Shown here: positions 35,799-47,918 of the stretch, in pieces
How positions within the stretch are numbered: position 1 is the stretch's first letter
Layout of the letters: each line of letters opens with the position of its first letter
Assembly: GCA_020081605.1 (NCBI GenBank)
Contig: JAHREC010000007.1
Span: 1,240,001-1,304,000, forward strand
Direction: 5' to 3'
From: Albifimbria verrucaria
Lineage: Eukaryota > Ascomycota > Sordariomycetes > Hypocreales > Stachybotryaceae
DNA: 64,000 nt
The notes under the pieces: generated by a model
What the model saw: the letters and a program-made list of their open reading frames with translations, nothing else
What the model was told of the DNA's origin: nothing
Databases searched by the model: none
Made by a program: the position numbers and the translations under genes

Positions 35799-38700
35799 GC
35801 TGGGCGACCTCGAAGGGTATGGTGCAAAGGAATTCCTCTGGTATCTGGGAAGAGTAGACCGTTACTTGATGTTGGTTCCCACAAAGAACGACTCTCTCAC
35901 TTGGCGAACAAAGCCCTACCTTGGTCGGAGGCGGGAGGTGAGAGAAGTGTAAGGTGGTGGAGGGAAGTAAGGAGAAAGAGAGCCTTCGAACACGACAGGA
36001 ACGCGAAGGGCAGGCAGCGCGATACGACTTATATTACTGCTTCTGTTGCTGCAAGCCTCCGGGGAGGGACGGGGCTAGACCTGAACCCTGGTGGTGTGTG
36101 GGCTCGGTCGTGCAGATGGCTATCAACATTCGACAGGGATCGTCCAAACGTGTCGGTGGCGCCGGGGTCAGCCCGCCTACCAAACCAAAAGTACGCCCCA
36201 GGGGCTTGGCATTTGCTGCTCTGCCCTTGTCTCGATATGCCTCGAAGCAGTTTAGCTCTGCACAGATGACCCCGGATTACTTGCACACAGAGGAGGGATG
36301 AGCTGGTGGGATGGCAACGGGGGTGGTGATGGTGTTGTGATGCTACATTTGGATCGCCGCCCTCCACTGGCGGGCTGAACAAAGACGACCATTTACAGGA
36401 CAGCTTCAGGCTGGATGAGCTGGAGGGTGTTTGCCGTGGGCGTGACCCATTATTTGGGTTTGGTTCACATTCACTTACAAAAAGAAAAACCAAAGGGTTT
36501 CCGTCCTTTATCAGGAGGCGCAGGGAACACGGTGTAAGCAGCGGAACCCACTTGAGCCTTAGTGACAGAGATAAGCTACCGTTAGACAGTGGAGAAAAAA
36601 GGCCGGACGCGACAGGATGGGTTCGTTGCTCTTGGCAGACCAGGTGGTAATGGTTATTGTTACGAAATCGTGCGGAGGTACAGGGAGGGCTTTGCGACGT
36701 CCGAACATGAGCATGAGGAGAGACGAAGACAAGTGCTCGTCACTTGGGGTGTCTCTCGATGCATTGCCCTGTCGAGGGCCTGGGCTTTTAGCACAGCCTC
36801 TAGGCTGCACTAGGCAAGTGAACAAGAGCAGTAACTTTGCCCTTAGGTAATGCGTCTGCCTGTCTCGGGTAAGATTCAGGGCATTTTGTGCACCGCTAGG
36901 CCCGTTCCCATCCACTAACCTTAAACAACTGCAACGAGCCTAATGCAACCTGCCGAGGAGAATGCTCCTTCCCCAAGAAGCCCTTTCCCACTTGGGGACC
37001 AGCTGAGGGAACGAGACATTCCATGATTCCACGACTCTTCTCCTCTCTCATCCACCGTGACAAAGCGATGCAAGCCATCTCCTCCTCTCGGATACCGCCC
37101 GGCCTGCACATCATGGCGAATGCCTAGTGCGTGTGCGGTGCGTGTACATAGTACGTGTGTGTGTGGGGAGCCGGTTGTTCCATACATGCTACGCCTGCTG
37201 CGTTCGTCCCTCCTTCAGGTACGCCTTGGTGGCTTGTCTCAACGAGGCTCGCTGGAGAGGCTCATGCTCTTTTGCAAAGTTCTAATGTTGCTGAGACAAT
37301 GGCAGGCACACACATCGTCGCCACATCACGGGCTGCTACGTCGTCGCACATTGCACCAGGGGAAGCGGACGGAAACTTCGGTGTTGACGAGGAGGACGCA
37401 ATGATCGAACGCCCCTCCCTCCCATGACGACTTCTATTGACAATGCAAACATCGCATTGGACACTGCTCCTTTGCCAAGGTCGACGGGCTCGTTCAAATG
37501 GCGCACCACGTAACCACGGGCCCTGACAAGATGGCGCAAAATCTGGCCAGTGTTGCACTTGGATCTGCCCAGAAAGAGGCGTTTGCGCCCGCCAGCGCCG
37601 AGAAATCTTCTAGAAGAGGTAGCCAGCCAAGACCGAGCTACGGCCAAGTTATAGCCAAGTGCGATAAGCAATCTTGTCCTTTCTTGTCCCGTCTTGACAG
37701 TACAACTTGGCGTCCTCTCAAAAGACCCCGGCAGTAGAAGCAAGGAAGCGCTGCGGAAGCCTCTCGTCATTGGACGTGCTCCCAAATGCTTGTCAAAAGA
37801 CCTTGTCCATCCAAGATATACACCGCGCTGCTCATTGGCTGACTGCCCGGTACAGATTACTATCCTGGTTGTTTCCCCATCCCTCTCCACCCATCCGGGA
37901 AATGAAAAGGACGGCGCCATCCTAGCACGGCAGCCTCCTCCGAACGTTACGGTGATGTTGCTCCAAATCGCACTGTAGCCACCAGGCCGGGATTCTCTCC
38001 AGATCTCAGCGAAGCGACCGGTCCCACAGCCAACGCCCAATATTCCATCCTACTAGGGACCCCTTCCACGCCGCTTGCAGTGGTCGTGTGCGCATCCTTT
38101 TGCTTCCGGAAGGGGCTTGCAGCAAGTTCTGGAATGGGAGTCAAAGGCCTTTCCGTCCCTCCTACCGACTCTTGCACATGGCATCTGAACCATTCCATCA
38201 CCTCGGTTCAAACCGTCCATAAAATTGGGCCGTTACTGGCCGATAATGTGTCTCCACCAACACAAGCATCTCCTCTAACCCTAATAGCGAAGTGGTTGGA
38301 TCGTCAACCCCCAGCGGTCTTTATTATCATGCCGCATTTTCTCATTCGTCCGGCGATCTGGCGGCGCAGCTTATGGTGGCGCGTGGATATGAGTGACTTT
38401 GACCAAGTCGCGAGGCAAATTTCCGATTACTCCCTACTCCAACCAAGTAGAATGCGGAGAGACCCCCGTCGACTGTCACACTTGGTTTTCTGTTACGTAC
38501 GTGTTCACGAAGCGTCTGGAGACATTACTCGCCAACAACCTTAGTCGGTTTTGGTCTTTTCCAAAGTGTTGTCTTAGGGCCAAGAGATACCATGAACAGG
38601 CTTTTGTTAGATTAGCCTTGGCCGCAGGGCCTCGAACGCCATTCCCGCTCCCTCGGCCAGCAATGAGTGAGCTAGTGGCTTGGTTCAGGCACCCATTTTC

Positions 38701-40350
38701 AGGAGCTTTTTGTGCATGCGTTATCCCTGTTCGGGATTGAGGCTATCTCGAGATGCAGGTCTGTCCCAACTCCATATCTCTGTATCTTCATCCCTGCTCA
38801 TTTGAAAATGCAACCTCTCATCAAACAAGCCTGGGGTAAACCATGCAAACCGCTCTTCTTGGTAAGGTCTTAAGCTCTAAATTTATGTCTTCCTACCAGA
38901 CCTGGCTTGATAGGCCAGACCCGGAGAGCAGCATGCTGACCGTGAAATTAAATCAAGCGAGAGCCTGAGCCCTTGCAAGACAATGCTGTTGCTTGGGTGG
39001 TACGATGACGGTCACGAGATACAATGCTTGGCATGCTCACCAAACTATCGCTTATACCTACTGGAGGTCATCTGACCCTCTGACTATGGTTTATGAGCTT
39101 GTTGTCGTCATACGTGCCGTGCCCACTAGGCCGAGGCACAGCCGCTGTGCGGGCGAAGCACAACATCTTCAGCCAAGTCTGTTTCTCAATCAACCTCAAT
39201 CACCGGCATTCGGCCACCCTAGTAAGCGGCTGAGAGGTGATGAGCAACGAAACAGCCCGTAGGGATGCATAAGAGCCTGTTGGCGACCCTGTCTAGCACA
39301 CAATGACTGCACTTTTATTTCTTTAAACAGATCACGCTACCAGAGCCTTATCGCATGGGTCAAGACAAGTTCGGTCCTTGATACGGCCAATTTGGACCCT
39401 TTGTTTATCCGTCTTATGGCGTTGAGGGATGGTCTGCAGGCATGGGGGCATTGTCGATCTTTGTTTTGTCTTGGCAACCAAAATGCATGGGGAGCTTCGT
39501 ACAACACTCCAAGCAGAGGCTGATTCATGATCGAGAGTATTGAACTCGACGTGAGATGGCCTCGTATATGCCAGAAACGGTGAAGATGTTTTAGACCCAA
39601 TATACAGTGGGAAGGCAGAGACTCCGCATATCTAGCGCAGATATCTCGACAGAAAATCAACCAAATACTTAATAATAAACGACTATATACTTGTAATAAT
39701 ATAATAATAAGTTAAGTAATTAATATATATTTATTACAACTTCTTATACATACAGCCCTTTAGCTGAATGGAAATCGCGAGGTAGGCGAAACTTTTGTTA
39801 TCCCACTGTATGAAGACCAAAGGTGTGCCATTTGATTGACACTTGATCCATCCTGTCAGCCAAGACACGGCATTGTCTGCCTGGCCAAGCCGTACTATTT
39901 CACACTGATGGTATAGCGACCACTGGTAATTGGCTTTCCCCATGCATCATTGGGCTTGGTAACGGATCATATCAAGGGGCTTGAGATCTTTCTTTGTGAA
40001 AAAGATCCCTCGAACGCCACAGTTCAGCTTCCTACCTCCACGCAGCCTACAGCCTGTCCGCCATTGGCTCTGTTCTTGTGAGTGCTGTCTTACTACCAGG
40101 TTAGGGGCAGCTCCAGCCGCATGCAAATTGTGGGCTCCCGCCCCTCTTGCTAAGGATTTCCATCATGTTTTGGAGAACCTCATTGTGTATTTGAGGCACG
40201 TGGGCACCTACTTGTTCGTGTAGTTTCTGGGCAACGGCAGCGAAAATCCGTGGCTGAATCCGCTCCCGTGTTAAAGACGAGACAATCCCCCAGGTCTGCC
40301 GTTTACAATTGCAGGCTGTGCAAGCACCTTGGTCAGACAAGCGGGACACC
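35799..40350. promoter_or_regulatory. 4.5-kb gene-free region upstream of the permease and phosphoesterase
   Basis: Both flanking genes point away from this region. I see no gene: the longest frame (minus strand, 37336-38040) has Arg/Gly/Ser-rich composition without motifs and no conserved splice structure. GATA-type words that could serve AreA/NIT2 nitrogen control occur, for example AGATAAGC near 36569 and GCGATAAGC at 37661. One copy of the dispersed 38-base repeat lies at 39623-39660, and an AT-rich tract lies at 39660-39745. Confidence 0.4.
39623..39660 (+). repeat. dispersed 38-base repeat, second copy
   Basis: Matches 17158-17195 at 34 of 38 positions in the same orientation; three of the four differences are C/T or G/A transitions. 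Homology ends abruptly on both sides. Both copies lie in AT-rich intergenic DNA. It may be the surviving part of an old transposon. Confidence 0.7.
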
Positions 40351-41731
40351 ATGAGACAAGCAGCTCTTTCTGCACTCGCCTTCCCAATTGCGGCCCTTGC
40401 GGCTGGCGGGAGGAATGCACCAGACCAGGCTTTGACGTTCAATCCGGATGGAACGTTTCAGATCACCATTCTGGAAGATCTCCATTACGGAGAAGGTGAG
40501 CACAGTAGCGCCCGGTCGGAGCCGTCAAGGTGAATTGTGGAGCTAATTGTGTCGGTGCTAGCCCCGGGCTCTTATGGACCAACTCAGGATGCTCTCACCA
40601 CGAAGACTATTAACGGACTGCTCGATGCCGAAGCCGGGACCAGCTTTGTCGTTCTCAATGGAGATGCTGTCTCGCGAGACAATCTGCTACCGAACAGCAC
40701 CCTCTACCTAGACCACGCGCTCGCGCCCCTACTCGAACACAATCTTACATGGGCCTCGCTGCATGGTAACCACGAGTCCAATAGTGCGCGCAATGTCGCT
40801 GATGTTTACGCTCGCGAGCACCGATGGCCCAATGCTAGAACGCGCTCATATGTGCCGGATCAGCAGCGTGTGGGCATGACAAACTATTACCTCCCCGTGT
40901 TCCTGCCGATTGCCCCAAGGGTTGCGGCTGTGAACCCGAGATGATCATCTGGTTCTTCGACAGCCGTGGTGGGTTTAACTACGGCCAGCTTGACAGCGCA
41001 GGCAAGCAGGTTGAGCGCGTAACTTGGGTCGACCAGGACGTTGTAGATTGGTTCACTGGAGAGCGTGAGCGCATCGCTCAAAAGTACAAGAAGACCATTC
41101 CTTCTATCGCCTTTGTTCATATTCCCGTCCATGCTTATTATGCTATCCAAACTGGCCCCGGGCTTGACCCGCACCGCAATCCCGGTGCCAACACGAACCT
41201 CGAAATCGGGCAGGCGGCCAAGTACTGCTCGGACGGCGTGCGCAACGGCACCTGTGCTTACGGCGGACAGGATGTTCCTTTCATGAAGGCACTCGCATCG
41301 ACACAAGGGCTTATGGGATTGTTTGTCGCGCATTTGCATGGAAACTCATGGTGCTACAAATGGACGGCCGACACGTTACCTGGATATCCCGCCCAGCCAA
41401 GCCAGGAGAACGGTTTGAACATTTGCTTCGGTCAGCGCACGGGCTACGGCGGCGCATATGAGGCGATACGCGGATCACGGCAGCTACGGTTCCACAAAGA
41501 TAAGCTTGCCGCAGGCGAATTTGAAACTTGGATTCGTCTCGAGACGGGTGAGGTTGTCGGAGCCGTGTCACTGAACGAGACATTTGGCCAGGACGAATAT
41601 CCCCAGGTACCATGGCGGGAGTCTTTCTGCGATGAATGTAAGTTTATAACTCTCTAGTGCAAACGAACTCACGCTGACATGACAATCTAGGTTTCAAGTG
41701 GGAGGATTACAAGCCGTACATCCCAAACTGA
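40351..41731 (+). CDS. secreted calcineurin-like metallophosphoesterase
   Basis: Exons 40351-40495, 40562-41637 and 41691-41731 give 420 residues after one base is restored. The ATG at 40351 starts a good signal peptide (MRQAALSALAFPIAALAAGG), so the product enters the secretory route. Metal-binding motifs of the family appear in order: ILEDLHYGE, VLNGDAV, LHGNHESN, FVHIPVHAYY and FVAHLHGN. WFFDSRGGFNYGQ and a late CFGQRTGYGGAY block match fungal SIA1/DCR2-like phosphoesterases. Cysteine-rich PADCPKGCGCEPEM straddles the frame break near 40909, where one C is missing (TTCCTG to TTCCCTG). The substrate is unknown; extracellular or vacuolar phosphate release is a reasonable inference. Confidence 0.88.
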
Positions 41732-41845
41732 ATGAAGTGGGTGTAAATGCAAGTGGTGGAGACATAGATCAGTCAAGGATATATTATGTTCAATTGTACT
41801 GAACCTATCGTACATCTTATACAACCTGTTAACATAAAGACTCCC

Positions 41846-42493
41846 TTACTGGTAGCCTCCCGAGTCCTTCAATGAATCGTTGGCGCCGTTGTTTATCGAG
41901 CTTGGATCCGTCGAACCTTGGCCTGTCGAGCCCTGGCCTGTCGAGCCCTCCTCGAAGTCGACGATCTCGAACTTGCCCTCGACGTTACCCTTTGTAGCCT
42001 TGGAGTAGGGGCAAATCTCCCTTGCGCGTGCCACGACCTCCTCAAGCTTCTTCCTCTCCAGCCCCTTCACCTTGATCTTCATATCGACGCGAAGGCTCAT
42101 GTCGAGCTTCTTCATGTCCCCGACCAGATGAACGGTCGACTCGACAACGCTGTCCTCCGCATTGGTGGGCATTGTGACACCCATCTGGGCGGCACAAGCA
42201 TTCATGGCGGACTGAAAGCATGCGCCATATCCAGCCGCGAACAGCTCCTCGGGGTTCGTCTTGCCCTTGTCACCGGGGCCGCCGAGGGCTTTGGCCATTG
42301 TCAGGTCGACCTTGAGGTTCTCGCCCTCAACATGGCCCTTGCGAGCGCCAACCACCTTGGCGTATGCTGAATAGAGAACAGGCGCCGATTCGGTTTGCAC
42401 ATGACGGCGGAACGGAGCGGCGACCCGCATCGGCTGCGCAGCGCGCACGGCCGTCTGGCGGAGCAATGGCTGGAGACAGCGTGCAGATGACAT
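41846..42493 (-). CDS. Ohr/OsmC-family organic hydroperoxide resistance protein
   Basis: One exon of 215 codons, no frame damage. The domain spans about residues 40-180 and has both reactive cysteines of the Ohr subfamily, in GYGACFQSAM and REICPYSKATKGN, which reduce organic peroxides at the expense of lipoylated or other dithiols. The 35 N-terminal residues are rich in Arg, Ala and Ser without acidic residues, ending RRHVQTES, as in mitochondrial targeting peptides. After the domain a low-complexity tail repeats GSTGQ two to three times and continues Ser/Asn-rich; bacterial Ohr lacks this. Another thiol-peroxidase-like gene lies only 1.3 kb away on the same strand, but nothing shows co-regulation. 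Confidence 0.92.
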   Translation of the reverse strand: MSSARCLQPLLRQTAVRAAQPMRVAAPFRRHVQTESAPVLYSAYAKVVGARKGHVEGENLKVDLTMAKALGGPGDKGKTNPEELFAAGYGACFQSAMNACAAQMGVTMPTNAEDSVVESTVHLVGDMKKLDMSLRVDMKIKVKGLERKKLEEVVARAREICPYSKATKGNVEGKFEIVDFEEGSTGQGSTGQGSTDPSSINNGANDSLKDSGGYQ

Positions 42494-43835
42494 GATTGTG
42501 GTGTTGTAGTATGAGATTGAGTTAATTGAATGTTTAATCGAAAAGATACAGTGAGACTTGTTGTTTTAATATGAATTGTAACGAGGTCATAGACCCGAAT
42601 TGTAATTGAGATGAGCGAGCATGGGGATGACACGTCGAGTACGTCACAAGGCCGAGGATTACGGGGCGCGATCTCAAAGACATCGATTCCCGCTAGTGAT
42701 CTTAAATAACTGCCCAATGTGATCAATGATGATTAACGCCTTGAAACTCACAATTCTATAGTTTCGTGTTGCTAATTGACCGGAATTGCGCCCGCAATTG
42801 CGGTTTCATTTCTTGTTCTTAGATGACCAGTCGACTGCCACGATTACCTACGCAACCACGAATCGTCTGAGCCTTCAGTCTGTATATTTATTCTGACATT
42901 AAAAATCATTATGACTTGAATAAATAGCCCCAGAGCTCGTTAATCAGCTTTATCAAAACTTACATTTAATCTCTACGTCTGGTTGGCTCCCTTTGGACAG
43001 TTTCGATGTTCCATCCCAGTCATCATACATCGACATCGTAGTCAAGTGAGATCAAATCCACCACTAGGGTCACCTACCATTACAGATTTTACTAAATAAA
43101 CAATACAGTTGTGTGTATTTGAACTGGTTGAAATATACCGTGTATTCACGCGGGGACTGGAGTTGACTTGAATGACCAGTTCACTGAATCTTTATGTCTG
43201 GTCATATTCCTAGCGTCACAATTGGCCAATTGGCTCGTCTCAGGCCTGGAGAGTGTAAGTAGGCAGTTTGTCATTCGCCATATTTCCTATTGAGGGTTAA
43301 TACAGCGTAGCCTCTGTAGCATATTATTATTTCATTCTGCATTTACTACGCTTTGTTCGTTTATTTCTCATACACTTAGTTGTCGGTCGAGATATCTACG
43401 GGTTTATGCTCTCTAGGAGACGAAAGGAATTTTTATCGATTCACATCTTGCCTCCATTGAGTGCTGCAAACTCTTCTAGACGTAGACATGTTAAACTTGC
43501 TTCATGAGAACAGAGGGGAAACCACGATGATGAGAGGGCAGAGGACAAAGTGACCAGAATATACTGGGCCATGACAAGGATTGGCCATATATTGTCTGTC
43601 TTAAGGTGTACCAAGCAAGAGCCAGCTTGTTGGTGTCAAAGACCAGTCTAGATGCATGCTGTGCTATAATGCGGGTTCTATGGAATATTTGCTGAAGATA
43701 AAATAAAAGACAAAGGGATCGGGGTATAAGCCGTATCGTGCTGCAGAATTCCTGCTGAGCCAACCACAAGTTCGCCAACTAACCATACCTGAGCGCCCTC
43801 CAACCTGAGCCGTGTCCTCCTTCGCTTAGACCTCT
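42494..43835. other. intergenic, AT-rich, no gene seen
   Basis: No recognised coding, RNA or repeat feature. The minus-strand frame at 43491-43778 looks random. Confidence 0.4.
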
Positions 43836-45039
43836 CTAGGTAGCGGGCTGGGCGGCCTGGTTGCTCATCTGGCTCATCTGCCTGGCCATGCTCAACCCGG
43901 TTCCTTTCCTTTCATGTAGCGCCTTGGTCCAGCGCTTCTCGTCCGTGCTCGGCCGGCCGGTTCCGTTGAGGCCGAGGATCTCCATCAGCTCAGGGATCTC
44001 GGCGTGATCACGAGTGGTTCGCATGCGGTGGCACCACGTTACCCGCTTCTCCTCGGCGGGCCTGCCCTCTTCTTCACGTCTAGCCTCTTCTTGGGGCGCC
44101 AGCGGCTTCATGCGCTCCTCCTGCGGCGTCGAGATGGGCGTATCGATGTACAGCGGTTCGAAGAGGAACTCGCCACCGACCTGAGCAAAGTTGCCCGACT
44201 TCAGCAGCAAACCGCCGCTCACCTTCCGTAGAGCCTGGCCGATGCTATCGAATGCGCCTTTGGCGAGCCCGCGCTTCGAATAGGCAGGTTTAGGGCCAGG
44301 GGTCCACGACTTGATCATGCCAAGAGCCTGGAACAGAGATCGTGTAGGGTCGGTGTAGATGGGGAACGTGCAGCCGGTGGTCTCTGTGTACATGTCGATC
44401 AGGCCGGGGTCGCCACAGCCAACGACGGTGATGAAGGTGCTGATGGGCAGCTGGAGAAGCGCGTCGGACGATATGGATTCGCACAAGGTGCGAAGGTAAT
44501 CTTGGCAGTTCTGCGACAGGTCAGCGAATGCTCAGGCGCATGTGAGGAAGCGACAACCGTACTCCGCAGAAGAAGTGGCGGACGAAGATGACAAGGACAC
44601 GGCGGGGGACGTTGGCGCCGCTGTAGAGGCTCTTGAAGGTGTGTGACTTGCCATCCTTGTCGAGGACGATGTAGTTTTCGATCTGCTTGATCAGGTCGGA
44701 GGAGGGCAGCTCGTTGTTGGTGGCCAGCTCGCCTTCGAAATCGGCGGGCTTGGAGTCGTCGATGCTAGGGGTCGAGGAGCCATGGCCGCTGGGAGGGTGT
44801 GCGTCGTGGGCGGGCGCATTGGCCGAGGCCAAGGATGGTTTGGCTGGAGTTTCTTGAGGAGCAACAGCAGCAGCAGCAGCAGCAGCAGGTTGGTCTTGGC
44901 TGGCATCTGTTGAAGTCTGGGGTGGAGGTTGGGGTGTTGCGTCGTGGGTGGGGTTTGCGACATCTACAGCAGGCTTCCCAGGCTGCTCAGAGACCGAGAC
45001 GGGAGGCGCGCCGGCCGGAGATTTGTCTTGGTCTGCCAT
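43836..45039 (-). CDS. AhpC/TSA-like thioredoxin-fold protein (AAED1/PRXL2-like)
   Basis: Exons 45039-44563 and 44510-43836 give 383 residues with an intact frame. A long Pro/Ala/Gln-rich N-terminal region, including a run of seven to eight Ala, precedes the thioredoxin-like fold that begins ENYIVLDKDGKSHTFKSLY. The active-site segment RRVLVIFVRHFFCGNCQDYL has a CxxC motif split by the intron, followed by FITVVGCGDPGLIDMYTE and FPIYTDPTRSLFQALGM, which fix it to the AhpC/TSA antioxidant-like family of fungi. The C-terminal part is basic and Met/Gln-rich. Activity as peroxidase is inferred from the motif only. Confidence 0.85.
44863..44888. repeat. AGC trinucleotide repeat in coding sequence
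   Basis: About eight AGC/GCA units code the Ala run in the N-terminal tail of the AhpC/TSA-like protein. Length variation here would change only a disordered region. Confidence 0.8.
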
Positions 45040-45722
45040 TGCTTGGTGGTTTCGATAGAGAATGATGTTGCAGTACAGACAGAAGCGGTGCTCCAACGCT
45101 ACGAGCATGAAACCAATGGTAACAGGTGGTGCCAAACGCACTGCTTATATTGACGAGAAGAGAACCCACGGACCTCGTTCCCTGTTTGCTTTGCCATGCA
45201 GATCCCTGATTTGGGGCCGCGCCGTCATACGGCACGCTAACAGGCACCACCCCTGTGCTGTGCGCCGTGATGCTGTGCGAGAATAAGGACTTTGAGAAGA
45301 CGTGCATGTTGTTGGATTAAGATTACGATAAAATTAAAAATCTGGCACATGATCAGATCTCAGCACCCCGATGCTGTGAATGGATAACTTAGTTACTGTA
45401 GTATCACTTACATGATGTCATAAGCTAAGTGCAGAGCCCAAAGACCACACTCTATCATTGCAAGTACATCTGGGAATTCATATAGCATTGGCCGAATAAA
45501 TCCTACCTATCCATGAATTGACCTGGCCGACTTACACTTACCTTGATTTCTGGAGCCCTGGTCGCCGTAAAGATGTTCCTGACACGGCTGCCTTAAGCCC
45601 CGTGATGATTTTGGCAATACGGCTGCCTCGACCCTGACGAATCTATTTCTAGGGCCCCGAGGATGGCTGTGTTCTTGGTTCCATAGCCACGAGCCTCGTC
45701 TGCTTTAAGTCTAGACTAACTA
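45040..45722. other. intergenic, no gene seen
   Basis: Promoter side of the AhpC/TSA-like gene. Short frames only. The word ACGGCTGCC recurs near 45585, 45619 and 45993, but I could not define a repeat unit. Confidence 0.35.
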
Positions 45723-45900
45723 TAAGTGATCTCCAACTGTTGCTGACATCGCTGCTTTTCTGCAAGAGAGAGTCTTAGTTTATGATCTTTAACTATTGCT
45801 AAAATCGCTGCTTTTCTACAAGAGAAGAGAGAGAGCCCTAGTCCGTGATCTTCAACTATTGATAGAATCACTGTTTTTATGCGAGAGAATGTCTTGGTCT
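45723..45900. repeat. three tandem copies of a ~60-base minisatellite
   Basis: Units start near 45726, 45783 and 45845. Each has GTGATCT(T/C)CAACT.TTG, a T-rich ATCGCTGCTTTTCT core, then AAGAGAGAG...CTTAGT. The first two are the most alike; the third is more diverged. Read on the minus strand the units give related peptides (KTVILSIVEDH, KAAILAIVKDH), though no gene is evident. Confidence 0.8.
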
Positions 45901-46194
45901 TTAAAGTAGAATAGGTAAATAGACCCTGAGCTTCTCGCGCTTTTATCTGTCTTCCCATAGCAGACTAAGAATGGGTGGATGAGGGTCAGATAAGACGGCT
46001 GCCCAAGCCCTGGCTTCAAAGGCTTTTAAATATAGCAGTCTCGAGCTTAGGACCCTGATGATCGTCATCTTGAGCGTAGCAAGGCTGACTCGATACAATC
46101 GCCGCTGGAGGCATTTGCTAAAGCTCTTGTTGCCTTTGGCATGCCCTAGAGCCCATCTGGCTTTCCGCTTTGCTTACCCCTACGGGAAGGGATC

Positions 46195-47430
46195 ACGTTT
46201 CCGTATCGACTAGTATGATGGGCGTTTGGTCGCAGAACTCAGAGGAAGTTCGTCTTGTCGATGTCGGCCGAGGTCGATTCTAAACTTCTTCCCATGTGTT
46301 CAGTTCCATTATTTTGACTTGGATAGTATGGTGGACGTTTAGTGGCAGGACTTCAAGGAGGTTCCTCCTGACAATACCGGCCGAGGTCGGCCTGTGATAA
46401 TTGTCAACTAAAGCCATGTCATGCTACTTCCAACGTACCATGTAAGCCCCTTTAACGGCCATTGGGTTGTCCTCAGCACTCACGTCTGTTGTTACTTATT
46501 GCGTGTGATGATGGCGCGTGGTGATGAAGATGATAATGAAGATGATAATGAAGATGATGGGTGATCATGATTGTGAAGGCAGACGTGTGAATGCCAGAAG
46601 AAAGATAAGATACCAAGAAGTAGAGTCAATATTGCCGCATGACTGTATGAAGTTGCTCTTCATAACCAACCTTTTCCCTTCCTTCTCTCCTCTTTCTCCC
46701 TTCTCTTTCTTTTCTCCTTTGTTTTTTCTTTTTCTTTTTCTTTTCCTTTACCAAGAGGCGTTGTTCATCCCAGCTTCGTTGCGACTGAACTGGGTTTCGA
46801 AGGCTTCGACAGTTTCGGAGGTGCACTGTAGAACTTGTGAGATGGCGTGTGGAACACATGCGTGAAATAGTTACGAGTCCTCTTCATGGCTCTTCACGCA
46901 GCCACTTGATGATTTAGTCATCAACAAAGACGAAGAAGCTGATGTAGGAGGCTAAGAGTCATAGTGCAGTCCATTGTAAGCTCGGGCTGGTTAGCCAGTA
47001 TCATGACAGATTGGTGAAGAAACCTGTCCATCCCGACATTATCGAAGCCAATAATACATTTATTGTCATAGCGACATGTGCCATTTCTCTGATGTAGGTA
47101 GTACGGCGATTGTATCGTAGTGACAGTCGAGGAAGTTCTTCGAAACGCAGGCAGACTGTCCTTGATGCTAGCCACGGTTATATCGTAATGACCTGTTACA
47201 TTGTGTTGACTTGTCTAATAGGATAGTCTCTTGGTAATGGCACTTGAAGGGAGTTCTCTTGTCCTGATCGACCCAGGTCGGCCTATCCCTGATGTCAGCC
47301 ACGGTTGCGTAATGTTGCTTCCAACGTACCATGCAAGCTGCTTTGAGTACTTCAGGGTTTACCCCAACATGTTGAGTGCCACCTCTTGTGGGGTGAGGAA
47401 GAGAATTATCTGGACTACTAACAAAATAGA
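46195..47430 (-). pseudogene. relic copies of the 25.5-27.1 kb family gene
   Basis: At least three diverged pieces match the gene at 26.7-27.15 kb in the same orientation. Bases 46294-46500 match 26945-27165, including CTTCTTCCCAT, CCAGTTCC(G/A)TT, GTCGGCCTGT.ATAATT, AACGTACCATGTA and CAGCACTCA at the start codon. Bases 46200-46292 match about 27005-27060. Bases 46795-47400 match 26690-27130, again with CCAACGTACCATG at the first intron border. None keeps an open frame, and the ATG is lost or shifted. The conserved exon-intron text shows these descend from DNA copies, not from processed mRNA. Confidence 0.7.
46520..46762. repeat. GATGATAATGAA tandem repeat and C/T-rich tract
   Basis: Bases 46525-46559 hold three units of GATGATAATGAA-type sequence. 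Bases 46676-46752 are almost pure pyrimidine (CCTTTT, CTCTTTCTC and TTTTCTTTTT words). The tract lies between two relic pieces at the position equivalent to the purine tract upstream of the intact family gene, so it may share ancestry with it. Confidence 0.65.
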
Positions 47431-47918
47431 GTAGGCCTGTTCGGCAACGGGACACGGCTCTGTGGTTCGGCATAAACAAGGGCTTAGTCGTGTGGTGGAA
47501 GCGAGTAGAGTAGACATTTGTTCTGTTTAGCAAGTGGTTTGGCTGTTCCATAAAGGAAATTGTTGGTTGTTCCGTGCAGAAGGCGGATTGGTCATTGGAT
47601 GAAGTGAATGAATTGGTTATTTGGCGCAGGGAGCGGGTTTGTCATCGCGGCCATGTATGGGTACGAGGCACCCAGCAAATGGATTATATTGTCTCCCCAC
47701 CAAACATGCCAGTAGTGATAGAAATGACAGTTTGTCTTTAATCAGCATGTTTTGTCGTTTGTCGCCTTGTTATAACATATAATATAAGCTGAGCTCCTAC
47801 GGCGCCACACGAATCACCAAGTGTAGTTGACTTTTTGTGTTAAATTATTTCATCATTTATTACGTACAGTATCGCTACAACTGTGCTACTATACACTCAT
47901 GAGCTTTCTCATCTATTC
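47431..47918. other. intergenic, no gene seen
   Basis: AT-rich 3' flank of the 5'-nucleotidase gene with nothing recognisable. Confidence 0.35.

Noticed and set aside
37336..38040. 234-codon minus-strand open frame in the long gene-free region
   Set aside because: Arg/Gly/Ser-rich without any motif, no introns or family, and overlapped by equally long frames on the other strand.
40351..45039. An oxidative-stress or phosphate gene cluster (phosphoesterase, Ohr, AhpC/TSA-like)
   Set aside because: Genes are on different strands, separated by up to 1.3 kb, and share no visible promoter motif; proximity may be chance.
45723..45900. CRISPR-like array
   Set aside because: Units are contiguous and diverged with no unique spacers, and this is a eukaryotic genome; it is a minisatellite.
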